DNA from: Triglochin maritima
Lineage: Eukaryota > Streptophyta > Magnoliopsida > Alismatales > Juncaginaceae
NCBI GenBank assembly: GCA_963682175.1
Contig: OY821792.1
Location: 31,618,652 to 31,682,651 of the forward strand
Direction of reading: 5' to 3'
Length of the DNA: 64,000 nt
The position numbers were made by a program, and so were the translations under genes. Shown in pieces: positions 49,351 to 59,456 of the stretch (its first letter is position 1; each line of letters starts with the position of its first letter). A model generated the notes under the pieces. The model made no database searches. It had not been told where the DNA came from and was given only the letters and a program-made list of their open reading frames with translations.

Positions 49351-50025
49351 TGATAAAGCTATATTAACATGTTAACAGATGAATGATAAAGAGTATTTAA
49401 AGCATTTGATCGCCATCACGACCATCAGGCAGGACCTTAGATTTAATATAAGCATGTTAATTAACATCCCAAAAACATCAATGTGGTGAACCTGTAAAAA
49501 CATTTCCCTTGGTTGGTGATCTGAATTAGTTAAATTGCTTTATAAGGCATCACTAATTATAAATTTGTGGTTTTCCCAATGAAATAAAATGACTTTTGGA
49601 TGAGTGGCATATCATGATAATTAATTGGTTTAAATGGACATATATTAGTTGTGATTGACTCATTTTATGAAGTAATTAGTTAATTTGCTACTTAGATATC
49701 ATTTATTTGGAGGATGGTGGTTAGTTCATTAATTAATTTCGTCCACGAAACAAGCAACAACACCATAGAAATAAGCTCTCATTTACTGATTCAACAGATG
49801 CATAGATGACAAGAAAGATAACCTGAGTCGTAAACAGTCATTTCCATTTATAATTACCAACATATATTGTTTGATTAAGAAGCACGTATAACATCCGACA
49901 CACACACATATCTTTGCTCGATCTCCTCTTGTTTATTTATTTATTTATTTAATAACGTAGGTACGTAGCTAGGGGCGGTCAAGGGCACACATGATTTACA
50001 TATATGTTAGTGTGCTTAATTAACC
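49351..50025. other. Intergenic, no gene seen
   Basis: AT-rich DNA. It shares short stretches with flanks elsewhere in the cluster (for example ttggtttaaatgg and tgattgactcatt) but has no coding frame. Confidence 0.4.
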
Positions 50026-50269
50026 CTAAACAAGGCTCATAACACAGGTTATAAGTATGCGGGGCGCCTGACCTACCACAGGGGTCGCAGTGACGGTGAG
50101 GCATCCCATTAGGTCACCAGTGTTCACAGTCACCGGTACTGATCCGGTGCCGGACGAAGGTGAAGGAACTCCACCGCTCCTGCTTCCTCCGCCTACTATG
50201 GACAAGTCACCTCCCAACTGACCGCTAATATATGCCACACGGATTAGTGCTATTCCAGAAGCTAGCCAT
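50026..50269 (-). pseudogene. Family-B small secreted-type protein, frameshifted (copy 3)
   Basis: ATG at 50269 opens MASFW but meets a stop after 14 codons. A one-base shift after MASF leads into a long frame with a hydrophobic start (GIALIRVAYI), Gly/Ser/Pro-rich middle (LSIVGGGSRSGGVPSPSSG), then SVPVTVNTGDLMGCLTVTA and a stop at 50026. That pattern fits a small signal-peptide protein broken by a single-base insertion. TATA box and leader are intact. The PVTVNxGxL segment links it to the remnant at 38.2 kb. I do not recognise the family. Confidence 0.5.
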
Positions 50270-50374
50270 GCTAATTACAAGAGGAGAATCAGCGGTGGCG
50301 AGTGACTAACAAAAATGTGATTAATTTTCCGTGATTGTTGGTTTGTTGTGAGGATTATGAATTTTGTTGGTCTC

Positions 50375-50382
50375 TATTTATA
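50375..50382 (-). promoter_or_regulatory. TATA box of family-B copy 3
   Basis: TATAAATA, within GGTCTCTATTTATAGAG on the plus strand. The same box occurs at 45 kb and is interrupted by the Harbinger element at 38.73 kb. Confidence 0.6.
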
Positions 50383-50454
50383 GAGAAATTCTTTACGTGT
50401 CTTTGATCATTATTGTATGATGGAAAATGTTGGTTGCTCTACAATTTTTAGATA

Positions 50455-50960
50455 TATAGTTTTCTAGCTAGGTTGGTCCATCCATTATATATCTGAAATT
50501 TAGTTCCCTCTAGTTAAGGACCATTCAATACGTATACTTTTCTTTCTATAACAATATATACGTATATGTGTAAAATACTGGAGGCTCGATTTGGAGCCAA
50601 CTGAAAGAGTCAATGGATCTTAAGATTCTTAACACAAATAGTCATCCCATCTATGTATTCGGATATCTCATCTTTGCTGGCTGTTTATGTACCAATACTC
50701 TAAACCATGCATTTCATTTCCAAGTACATATAGGGAATAGTCGTATAGGTGTATATGTGTACATGCTTCCTATATATAGAAATACCTGGTTTCAACATAT
50801 GGATGGTTCAATCTTTCAATTTGCATCACTTTCAAACAACTTAATTGTTCCTATGAATTCTTACACACACAAATAACTATTCATGTGAATCCTAGTTGTT
50901 AGTGATAGAACAAGTGTTTGGAGGATTCAAAGATTTAACGAATTAGAGATGCGAATTAAA
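50455..50960 (+). repeat. Local tandem duplication, copy 1
   Basis: Includes ttctagctaggttggtccat, cgtatacttttcttt and, further on, gtgaatcctagttgttagtg. Matching blocks occur in the same order at 51210-51820. Confidence 0.85.
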
Positions 50961-51209
50961 AAAAGGAACGGTCGACCAAACTATATGTCAACTAGCGATT
51001 GTAGGACCACGTTACATGTGGTTAACAAGGTTAAACACTGTCTGTTTGTCGTTAATTAACAACGTCGGAAGCTAACAGAATTCCGTCAACACCGAAGAAG
51101 TACAGCAAAAACAAATATTGAGTTTTGCAAGTGTTTGTGACCAATAAAAAAATTTGGAGGAGCAAAAGTACAATAAGTCTCTTTTGCAAGTGCACCCAAG
51201 CAAAAATGG

Positions 51210-51820
51210 CAATATAGTTTTCTAGCTAGGTTGGTCCATGCATTATATATCCGAAATTTGGTTCCCTCTAGTTAAGGACAACTCAATACGTATACTTTTC
51301 TTTCGATAACAATATATACGTATATGTGTAAAATACTGCAAATAGTCTATGGATCTTAGGATTCTTAATACAAATAGTCAATCCATCTACACACACGAGG
51401 CTAATGGGGGCTGTACGAGTCCCTATAGCCAACTTGATTATAACATTCAAAATTAATACATTTTAAAGTTGAATTTTTAAATCAAACTTAATAACATGTA
51501 TTATTATCTTTTAAATTATTACATGATAAAATTTTAGGTCAATTAAAATTAATTTACTGTTGATAGAAAAATGCTCGTATTTGAACGACTAAAATTTATT
51601 GAATTTTGAAGTGTTCGGATCAAGGTTTATGATGATTCATTTGATCTGAAAATTTTACAACATGTTTATTATATAAGTTATATCTCACCCATGAATTTTC
51701 ATAGAAAAAAATTAACCGGAAGTACACACAAATTACTATTCTTGTGAATCCTAGTAGTTAGTGAAAATAACATGTTTTTGGAGGATTCAAGTATTAACGA
51801 ATTATAGAGGCAAATTAAAA
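51210..51820 (+). repeat. Local tandem duplication, copy 2
   Basis: Second copy of 50455-50960, about 755 bp downstream. It has an insertion relative to copy 1 around 51400-51720. Confidence 0.85.
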
Positions 51821-51949
51821 TAATGTCTTTTATTTTTATTATATATGTTTTTGCTAGTAAAATAATCCTTGACGTATATATGTTTTTGTCGTTTTGTTGT
51901 TAGCATATACAGACGTCTTCATGTTTTTGAACATCAAAACTTGCCCTTT

Positions 51950-52336
51950 GAGTTTTTTGCGAAATTCTAATTTTAATAATAAGACATGTCATGTCGGTTT
52001 TTAGACAGAAACCGACGTAGTAGTTCTACATAGCACGTCTGTTTCAGGCTAAAAACCGACGTTGTGTCCTTCTGTTTGATTTTTGAAACAATTATGTTTT
52101 TAATAATATGGTATTCTATGTTGATTTTTAGGTTACAAACCGACGTCGTATGTCATATATAACATGTCGGTTTCAACCTAAAAACCAACGTGATATCCCT
52201 ACATGACACGTCGGTTGCTTGTCCGACATAAAAACATCTATTTTACTATGTCCCCCCGTACCACGTCGGTCAACAAGGGTTGTGAACCCGACGTTATAAA
52301 TCAAAATACCCGATGGAATAACCCTAACAGTGTAAC
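51950..52336. mobile_element. CACTA-type subterminal remnant
   Basis: At least six copies, in both orientations, of a motif like CGTCGGTTT / AAACCGACGT, the arrangement of CACTA subterminal arrays. The right edge reads CCCTAACAGTG (CACTGTTAGGG inverted) and meets the duplicated block at about 52337. I found no left terminus. The motif differs from that of the CACTA element at 57155, so it is another family. Confidence 0.5.
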
Positions 52337-52339
52337 GTT

Positions 52340-52878
52340 ACACGCTGCTATCATAGTGTTACCGATAATAACATACATATTAAGCATGGAGTCTAGAGAT
52401 AATCAGGTTTAAGCGAGTGACTCTAAAAAGGTTGCGGGTTTAAACAAGTTGATTTGTAAGTATAAAGCAAAAGAGTTTTTTTATCTCCACCATCAATTAA
52501 GTTGATTTGTTAAGGTTGATATGAGGTTTTTTCCTCAATCTCTCTCTAGATCTCCCGTTTATTAGCCCAGTTGCATGGTTGAAGAATTTGAGTTGAGGGT
52601 TTTCCTCTTAAATTCATGTGTTATTCTCTCTCTCTCTCATTGCTTCATTAACGAGGTTTAAGAGATTGGGTTGTTGTGTTAATTCATAAAAGCGCATTTA
52701 CGTTTGCTTATCGATAAAGTCTACATCCATATCCAAACCAATGTATTAGTGAACATACACCATGCTCATTCTCGTCTTCTACTTAACAATTCAGTGCATG
52801 ATTGGATTATAGTTGAGCCCTAAATTCCCTGTGCTTCCTCCATCCTTGGATTAATGGTTGAATCAATATCACCTTTGG
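52340..52878 (+). repeat. Duplicated block, partner of 46183-47208
   Basis: Matches 46183-46406 and 46866-47208 across the MITE insertion, up to ttggattaatggttgaatca. After 52878 the similarity stops, where copies 1 and 2 continue into the gene unit. Confidence 0.85.
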
Positions 52879-53868
52879 TACATGGCAAAAATGTAGCTGC
52901 GGTGCCAACACAGCCAACATGGGTGTGAGTGAGGTAAATAACCACTGGATAATAATCCAATGGCTGATGTTAGATGGCCATTTTAAAAAGAAAAGGTGAG
53001 CATGTACTTGTTGTTATACAAATCTCTATAGCTTTTTAAATTTAAAATAGCTTTTACATGAAAGATCCTAAAATTTTGTCTTTACGCATGCTAAAGATGG
53101 GTGAAGTTGAAGTTATAGGATCTTTTTATTTTGGTACCAACTTTAAAAAATAAAATCTAAGATTATTTTGTTACTTGGTTGTACTTATAATACTTCATCT
53201 TGAAATCGAATTTATTCAATTAGTAACAAATCTTGTACCTAATTTTTCATGACTATGTTTTAACACATGCGATTATGCAATTTTTACATAGTTCAAAGTA
53301 GCAAAGATGTTGTTTAGCATTTCATTTGGTGAAGTTATGGGAGTTGGGTGTTTCTTAATAATCTCCTAACATTTCTATTAGAAGGTTAATTAAGTTATAC
53401 GTTTACAGAAGTGCGAAACAGATTAAAAAACGACTTTTTTCGATAACTTTGATTTTAAGTTTGTACACGTACGCATCTACTCCTAATTAATAAAATTGTT
53501 TGACAAATTAGAGACGAGCTAACACAAACAAACAAGAAATAGTTGGACCTGTATCGATATATGTCCGTTGTTATACTACATTTATGCACACATATATATA
53601 CGGGTGATGAACTTTCTTGAATATATATTTGGTCCAATTCAGCCTAGTTAATTAACTACGATCATAATATAAATATTAAGGTGTCGTCAAGCCTTAGAAT
53701 AAATCTTTATTTTAAAGTTGTATATTGAGTTTGGCTTGTTGAAATATATCGAATCAAATTGCGAGGGGTGAATCAAGAAATAACTTTTCTCATGCTATTT
53801 AAGATATATAAATAACGATGAATTGAAGATCAAAAGAATATTGATAATGTATTATTAGTTCTGATGTG

Positions 53869-53872
<4 letters not shown>
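52879..53872. other. Intergenic, no gene seen
   Basis: AT-rich. Contains the block 53603-53720 (partner of 45118-45236) and nothing else that I can support. Confidence 0.4.
53603..53720 (+). repeat. Duplicated block, partner of 45118-45236
   Basis: About 120 bp with the same order of motifs and few differences. Confidence 0.85.
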
Positions 53873-53910
<38 letters not shown>

Positions 53911-54075
53911 TACCATCCACATAACTAACTATAATCCAACCTTCTCTTCATTCTATATTAAAATCAATTTCTGTACCAAAAGCTTGATAATCAGAAGACA
54001 TGCAACAAAAAGATGCAAACGAGGAGGAGTCCCCCATATCTTTATTTATTCCTTGAGAAAATAAAAGTATAAGCA
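53873..54075 (-). repeat. Orphan 3' flank of a lost gene copy, with TA microsatellite
   Basis: A (TA)n run (53873-53907), then gatgcaaacgaggaggagtc and gagaaaataaaag, which is the 3' flank of the 8-Cys gene unit. It breaks off at 54075, where a Copia fragment begins. The coding part that should follow is absent. Confidence 0.8.
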
Positions 54076-54893
54076 AGCTTCGCCAGTCGGAGGTGCGGGT
54101 ACAAGAACCAACACCTATTTTTGTTGTGACATTGCTTCTTGCAATTTTCGCAATACTCTTCCCTGTGATTACCAAAGTTTCCTTTACTTCTCGGGTTTTG
54201 GTCTGATGGGTTGCAAGTGGCGGTGGCGAAGGCTTGGTTTTCCCTCTCTAGTGGTTGGTCCATGGTTTTCCGTCTGGATTCCTTGCGGTGGATCATCCCA
54301 ACTATGCTGGATAGAGATGGGAGTTCGGTTGATAGGAGGATATGGGATCGAAGGTGTTCATAGCTCGGATCCAGAGCCACCAAAAACTGGTACACTCAGT
54401 CATGTTCGACTCTATTTTGGATGATTTTTATGTCGGTGCTCGGGGGCTCATAGATCCCGAGCTCATCCCATTTGTTGTTCAGGGAGTCGAGATACTCCGT
54501 GTTGGTTTTTTGTCCTTGTTTGGTTTGTGAAATTTCTTCTTTGATTTTAAACACATGAGCAAAGTTGTGTTGTTTACTGTATAGTTCTTGGATGGATTCC
54601 CATATCTCATTTGCAATGTTGGAGAAGAAAACCATTTTGATCTAGGGTTGCATGGAATTGAGTATCCAAGACATAACCAAATGGTCGGAATTTTTCCATT
54701 CTTCTTGCCTGTTTTCGTTGTCTTTCTCGGTTGGTTTTGTGGTTTTCCCAGTGATGTGCCCAAGCTTGCCCTTGCCGCTGAGGGAGAGGGTGATCGTTTG
54801 TGCCCATGATAGGAAATTTGTGTCATTTAACGATTGTGAGACAATGTGTTGTTGTGTGTTGACCTCTGGGTGAATGCCAACACTTTCTGTCAT
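54076..54893 (-). pseudogene. Copia gag (UBN2/Retrotran_gag type), frameshifted
   Basis: Three overlapping frames together make a Copia gag: SLNDTNFLSWAQTITLSLSG at the N-terminus, then EIWESIQELYSKQHNFAHVF, then MYQFLVALDPSYEHLRSHIL and a zinc-knuckle-like CENCKKQCHNKNRCW near the end. At least two frameshifts separate these pieces. It ends at the truncation point. Confidence 0.85.
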
Positions 54894-55236
54894 CGTAGGA
54901 GGAGCTGGATGTAGCCTTAAACTGCAGTCCTCTCCCTTAATTTAATTTTTAAGGTCGTAGCGGATGATTATCTCCTTAGGGAGTCTAAGGCTTTAGAATC
55001 GTTGCTCTGGTACCATGAAGAATACGAGTTTTGTATTTGTATTATTATTGTATATCTTTGTTATTATATTGATGGTCTTATATATGGACTATTGTAGCCG
55101 TTACACAATATGTAAATGAGATATAGTTGCCTTTTGGTGATGTCTAATTCGGATGAAATCTTGATAAATATCATTGATGATGACAAAATTGGTGATGATG
55201 ATTTGAGCCAATCTTGATTGAGATTTCTATCATTTT

Positions 55237-55240
<4 letters not shown>
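54076..55240 (-). mobile_element. Truncated Ty1/Copia retrotransposon: LTR, PBS and gag
   Basis: On the minus strand a probable LTR (55240-55016, TGTTAAAATG...CTTCA, about 225 bp) is followed directly by TGGTACCAGAGCAAC, the initiator-Met tRNA primer-binding site of Copia elements, then a gag region. Sequence stops at 54076 in gag, before protease or polymerase. The second LTR is missing. Confidence 0.82.

Positions 55241-55241
<1 letters not shown>

Positions 55242-55276
<35 letters not shown>
55242..55276. repeat. (TA)n microsatellite
   Basis: About 17 TA units at the edge of gene unit copy 3, the same position as the run at 53873-53907. Confidence 0.9.
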
Positions 55277-55281
<5 letters not shown>

Positions 55282-55598
55282 TTACCATCCGCATAACTAA
55301 CTATGATTCAACTTTCTCTTAATTCTCAATTAAAATCAATCTCTGTACCAAAAGCTTGATAATCATAAGACATATACAATAAAAAGATGCAAACGAGGAG
55401 GAGTCCCCCGTACCTTTATTTATTTCTTGAGAAAATAAAAGCATAAGCAAACATGCATGCATATATATACTACCTTACATGATCATATCACAATTTTTTA
55501 TATGAACTTGGGTACGCTCGCGAGATTAATCCATAGATATCCTTCTGTTTAATTTATCCTATGAACTTCTCCTCCTCGTAGTGACTACGTAGTGTCGC

Positions 55599-56171
55599 CT
55601 AGTTTGCAGTTGGTGTTGGCGCTGGCGGAGGAGGAAGTGGTGGTGTTGTTGTTGGTGGAGATTGTTGGTTTGATGGTGGCGGCGACGGTGGACGATTAAT
55701 ACAATTTGTTACACAACTAATGAAGTTGAGGGAGCAATCGAGACGACATTGGATGGCTAATAGTGGGCAATTGTTTCTACAAGTTGTAGAGTTTGTCAAA
55801 CAATTGGTAATGCAACTTAAACGATCAAGTGGATCAGTTCCTCCATTCCCTTGAGTTGGTGATGGTGCTGGAGGAGGAGGAGGAGGAGGAGGTGGTGGTG
55901 GTGGTGGTGGTGGTGGAGATTGTTGGTTTGATGGCGGCGGCGGCGGTCGAGGATTAATACAATTTATTACACAACTAGTGTAAGTGCGGGAGCAATCGAG
56001 ACGACATTGGAAGTCGAGTAGTGGACAATTTCTTCTACAAGTCGTAGAGGTTGTCAAACAGTTAATTAGGCAAGTTCCTCCAATCCCTTGGGATGTTGTT
56101 ATTGTTGTTGCCAACACCAACACAACGAAAGGGAAAACCCACGCAAATCCTCTCCCACCAAACACCACCAT
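55599..56171 (-). CDS. Secreted protein with two 8-Cys modules, copy 3 (complete tail)
   Basis: Intronless 190-aa protein. ATG at 56171 is chosen because MVVFGGRGFAWVF and the signal peptide match copies 1 and 2. The frame is open for 70 more codons upstream, but those cover the TATA box and leader. Module 1 has CLINC, CRRNC, CRLDC, CVINC and module 2 CITNC, CRNNC, CRLDC, CVTNC, all at 11-residue spacing. The linker is mixed, PRPPPPPSNQQSPPP followed by about 16 Pro and APSPTQGNGG, and a similar SNQQSPP tail follows module 2, ending APTPTAN. So each module originally carried its own proline-rich tail, and the protein arose by internal duplication. This is probably nearest the ancestral form. 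Confidence 0.87.
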   Translation of the reverse strand: MVVFGGRGFAWVFPFVVLVLATTITTSQGIGGTCLINCLTTSTTCRRNCPLLDFQCRLDCSRTYTSCVINCINPRPPPPPSNQQSPPPPPPPPPPPPPPPPAPSPTQGNGGTDPLDRLSCITNCLTNSTTCRNNCPLLAIQCRLDCSLNFISCVTNCINRPPSPPPSNQQSPPTTTPPLPPPPAPTPTAN

Positions 56172-56230
56172 TGTTGATATTTGGTTTTGTAGCTTGTGAT
56201 TATGTGTCAAGTGATGTGTATGTACGTCTG

Positions 56231-56238
56231 TATATATA
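56231..56238 (-). promoter_or_regulatory. TATA box of copy 3
   Basis: TATATATA about 60 bp upstream of the start codon. Confidence 0.65.
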
Positions 56239-56590
56239 GACAGAGAGAAGGCTGTAATGCAATGGTAGTAAGATTGGAAAATTTGTAAAAATTCAAGTGT
56301 GCATGCCTTTGCATGGTGTTGAGGTAATTTAGGTTTAGTAGTTAGTTTGATAGGGACGTTGAATTCCCCCCCCTTTAACATTCAATATTAATGCTTTAAT
56401 CACGAAGGAATGCCAAATATGGAAAAGGAATATGAGGGTGGAAGGAGACGAATCTTATTGTTGGTCTGACTTTTAGGTTGGATTCCCACTTCTTAATTGC
56501 TTATTTCAATATATGCATAATGCATTTGAAGTATAACAGATTTAACCTAGCTAGTAGTACTAAGATTGTTTTATGATTTTCGAGTAATTA

Positions 56591-57154
56591 GAGTTTTCAT
56601 TGATTACTTGCAAAGAAAAACCATATCACCCTTCTAAGCGGAAGGCGTTTCGATCTACAAATTAAAGGTCTTTTGAAGAAATATAAAAGTGTATTTTAAA
56701 AGTAGAGAAAGTGCAAATATGTAAAATCATTTACATATATATTTTTGATAAAATGGTACATGATAGATTTTTTTAAGCTATGAGCCACAACTTCTCACAA
56801 ATTATACACAAGAATTCACAAAGGCACGACAATAAATGTACTTACAGTTTTCGTGCACTAGCGATATTGGAACTATTCCAATATTAGAAAATCAGGTGGC
56901 AGTCCGTCCCAGATAAAGCAATCCCGATGATTAAAAAATTTCAGTTTAAAAATCTATATATACATGACATATACGCTGAGAGATGAATTAATGAGAGTTT
57001 GGTATCGGGATTAGATGATTGGATCGTGATTGATTAAGATTGCTAATTTTGGAGGAATCCAGCGTAACCTCAGATTTTAATTAAGCATGTTAGTTTACAT
57101 CCAAAAGTATTATCATGGTGATGAATTTATTTAAATTTTTTATTTGGATGGTGA
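56591..57154. other. Intergenic duplicated DNA
   Basis: AT-rich sequence. Its last 60 bp belong to the block shared with 48.6 and 60.1 kb and form the left flank of the CACTA insertion. No gene seen. Confidence 0.4.
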
Positions 57155-57194
57155 CACTAGTGCAGAATTGGTTTTACTCGTCGCCCAATAGACG

Positions 57195-57480
57195 TCTATT
57201 GTGGAGAGGACAGCATAGACGTCGGCTGAAATGGAAGCCGACGTCTATGTGACACTATAGACGTCGTCTGTAGGAATAACACATTTAACCGACGTCTATA
57301 GTGTATAGACGTCGACCTTTAGACGTCGGTGTTTTAGTACCTTGTGAAGCCGACGTCTATAGGGTATAGACGTCGGACTATATACGTCGGACGTAATGTA
57401 AGACCGACGTCTATAGTCTATCCACATAGACGTCGAGGTATAGACGTCGGTGTTATGGAACATCCGACGTATATAGGTCT
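57195..57480. repeat. Left subterminal array of the CACTA element
   Basis: About ten copies of TAGACGTCGG or its complement, many arranged as facing pairs around GACGTC palindromes. Such arrays are the expected binding sites of the element's transposase partner. Confidence 0.85.
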
Positions 57481-58459
57481 TAAAGAAATCGGACAGACGC
57501 GTTTTCTTTCATTCTTTTCAGTCGAAACCCACCCAAACCCTAGCCGTCCCGCGACCGAACTCTCCTCCGCGACCATCCTCCGACCGATCCGCACCGTCTC
57601 CGGCACCGCAGCGAGCTCCCAAGCGCTCCTCCACTTCTCCGGCCCTCTTCTCCTTCTTCCTCCGTCTTCCTCCGTCTCTCTCCACATGTAGGTTTTAAGT
57701 TCGTTTTTTCTTGTTTTAAGTTCGTCTTTCTCCACATATTCTCTCTAACTTAGCCTCCTCCGCATGTAGCTTCATCGTGTCGTTTACAGCCGTCTCCTCC
57801 GCGACGTATTCGGGAACCACAAAGAGCTCCTCCGGCAATACAACTTTTCCCTCCTCTGGTTCGTGCTCAATTTTAGATTCTTAATTTAGGATTAGTTTAG
57901 ACCAAGAATCCAACGCCAAATTAGGATTAGTGCAAATATTGGTTAGATAACGATTCAATGTGGATGTACACTCTTGACATGTAGACGTGATAAGCAACTT
58001 CTTCTCGGAGTTTTTTTGCATGTGTGTTATGTGTTGATATTTGATAAACATATTCATTGGATTGATTTAGTTTGGATTGAGTTGGGTTGGTTGGATGATT
58101 TAACCAAACTTTGTTTTCATTGGATTGATTTGGTTTGGATTATGTTAAGAATTTGGTTTGGATTGAGTAGATAAATACATAATGTGAATGTGATTAGATA
58201 ACTAGATATTAGGATTTGAATAAAATTTAAGTGGATAACTAGATGTGAATGTGAATAAAGTAATTCGTGGATTTTTATTAGTATTATTGATTGATATTTT
58301 AACTTGTGCTACTCAGGGCAATTAAGGTTTACAGAGCTTTAGGTGGTAGGAGAACAACCACAAAATCAGGAATAACATGACATGGAATGAGAGTACGTTC
58401 TATCCCATTTTTGTTAATTAAGTTAGGAACAAATATTTAGCGAATTCCTATGTTTGTAG

Positions 58460-58745
58460 TACCGGAAGCAGGTTGGAAATACGGAATGCGGTTACTACGT
58501 GATGAGATACATGGAGGAAATCCTCGATGTGGCAACTCAAGACGTATGTCTAACCGAGGTAATGTAGATCGTTATTCAATTGTATATTCAATTGTAGTTT
58601 CAATATTTAGTTATTAATATTCAACACACTTGTAATTTTTTGATAGGTTTTCCCAAAAAGTAGTGATCCATTCTCGCAACAAGAGCTCGATGAAACTCGC
58701 GACCGATGGGCTCGCTATTTCATCAGAAACATGCTGACGAACTAA
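58460..58745 (+). pseudogene. C-terminal Ulp1-like cysteine protease exons in the CACTA element
   Basis: Two exons of 33 codons each, 58460-58558 and 58647-58745, join in phase. The first has GNTECGYYVMRYMEEIL, with ECGYYVMRYM matching the Ulp1 catalytic-Cys motif (usually QCG/ECG) found in CACTA-borne proteases. The second is QQELDETRDRWARYFIRNML and then stop. An upstream piece near 58318-58380 (AIKVYRALGGRR, TTTKSGIT) may be another exon but contains a stop. The His and Asp catalytic residues are not present, so the domain is incomplete. Confidence 0.72.
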
Positions 58746-59099
58746 GAGGTTCTACTGCCAATTGTATTTTTTGTAATTTAGTTAACAAGTGCACTTGTAT
58801 TACAAACCTACACTCTATGCCTTAATATAATCGCCTTAATTTTAGAATGAATTAATTGCAAGTGTGTTGAATGTTAATTGTGGTTGTATTTTTGTGTTTG
58901 TGTTTGTGCATGTATGCTTGTGGATGTATGTGGATGTATGCTTGTGAATGTCAATTGTATGGATGTATGTGGGATGTATATGGATGTATGTGGATGAAAT
59001 TTATAGGTGAACGAATTTGGTGCAGTTGTATGTACACGACGACGATGACTAAAAACAATTTCGTCGGATCCTATTTATTTTTTTTTGTCCAGGTTTGGG

Positions 59100-59440
59100 A
59101 ATAGACGTTGGCTGTCTCTATAAGCCGACGTCTATTCCTCTGAAGAAAGGAATAGACGTCGGCTTTCTATGTAATCCGACGTCTGTCCCTAAAGTATAGG
59201 CGTCGTATGTTAGTGAACCGACGTCTATCTCTAACGTATAGGCGTCGTATGTTTGTTAATCGACGTGTATACATTAAAGAATACACGTCGGAGTCTAATT
59301 AAAGCCGACGTATATCCGTTAGGTATAGACGTCGGCTATACTATGACCGACGTCTATGTATAAACGACGCACACATATACGTTGGATTGGGGTGTGCTCA
59401 TATCCGACGTGTATAACCCCTTATATCCGACGTATATTCC
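59100..59440. repeat. Right subterminal array of the CACTA element
   Basis: The same TAGACGTCGG motif in both orientations, with degenerate copies (TATAGGCGTCG, TACACGTCGG). Confidence 0.85.
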
Positions 59441-59456
59441 CTTTTCTGTAGTAGTG

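Larger units (their letters stand above)
55290..56590 (-). repeat. Gene-bearing duplication unit, copy 3
   Basis: Third copy of the unit, with the CDS at 55599-56171. Its 5' flank is nearly identical to that of copy 1, so those two share the most recent exchange there. Confidence 0.9.
57155..59456 (+). mobile_element. CACTA (En/Spm-type) transposon, non-autonomous
   Basis: The left end CACTAGTGCAGAATTGG and the inverted right end CACTACTACAGAAAAGG match at 13 of 17 positions. tga flanks both sides (57152-57154 and 59457-59459), the 3-bp duplication of CACTA elements. Both subterminal regions carry arrays of AGACGTCGG / CCGACGTCT in alternating orientation. The 2302-bp element lacks a transposase; inside is a GC-rich leader-like stretch (57490-57690) and a broken Ulp1-type protease gene. 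The matching empty site is at about 60096 and 48630. Confidence 0.92.

Noticed and set aside
50613..50876. 87-codon plus-strand ORF
   Set aside because: It lies within a noncoding tandem duplication, its partner copy at 51.35 kb does not keep the frame, and it has no domain.
55599..56381. Longer 260-codon version of 8-Cys copy 3
   Set aside because: The extra 70 codons cover the TATA box and leader, and the other copies have no such extension. ATG at 56171 matches them.
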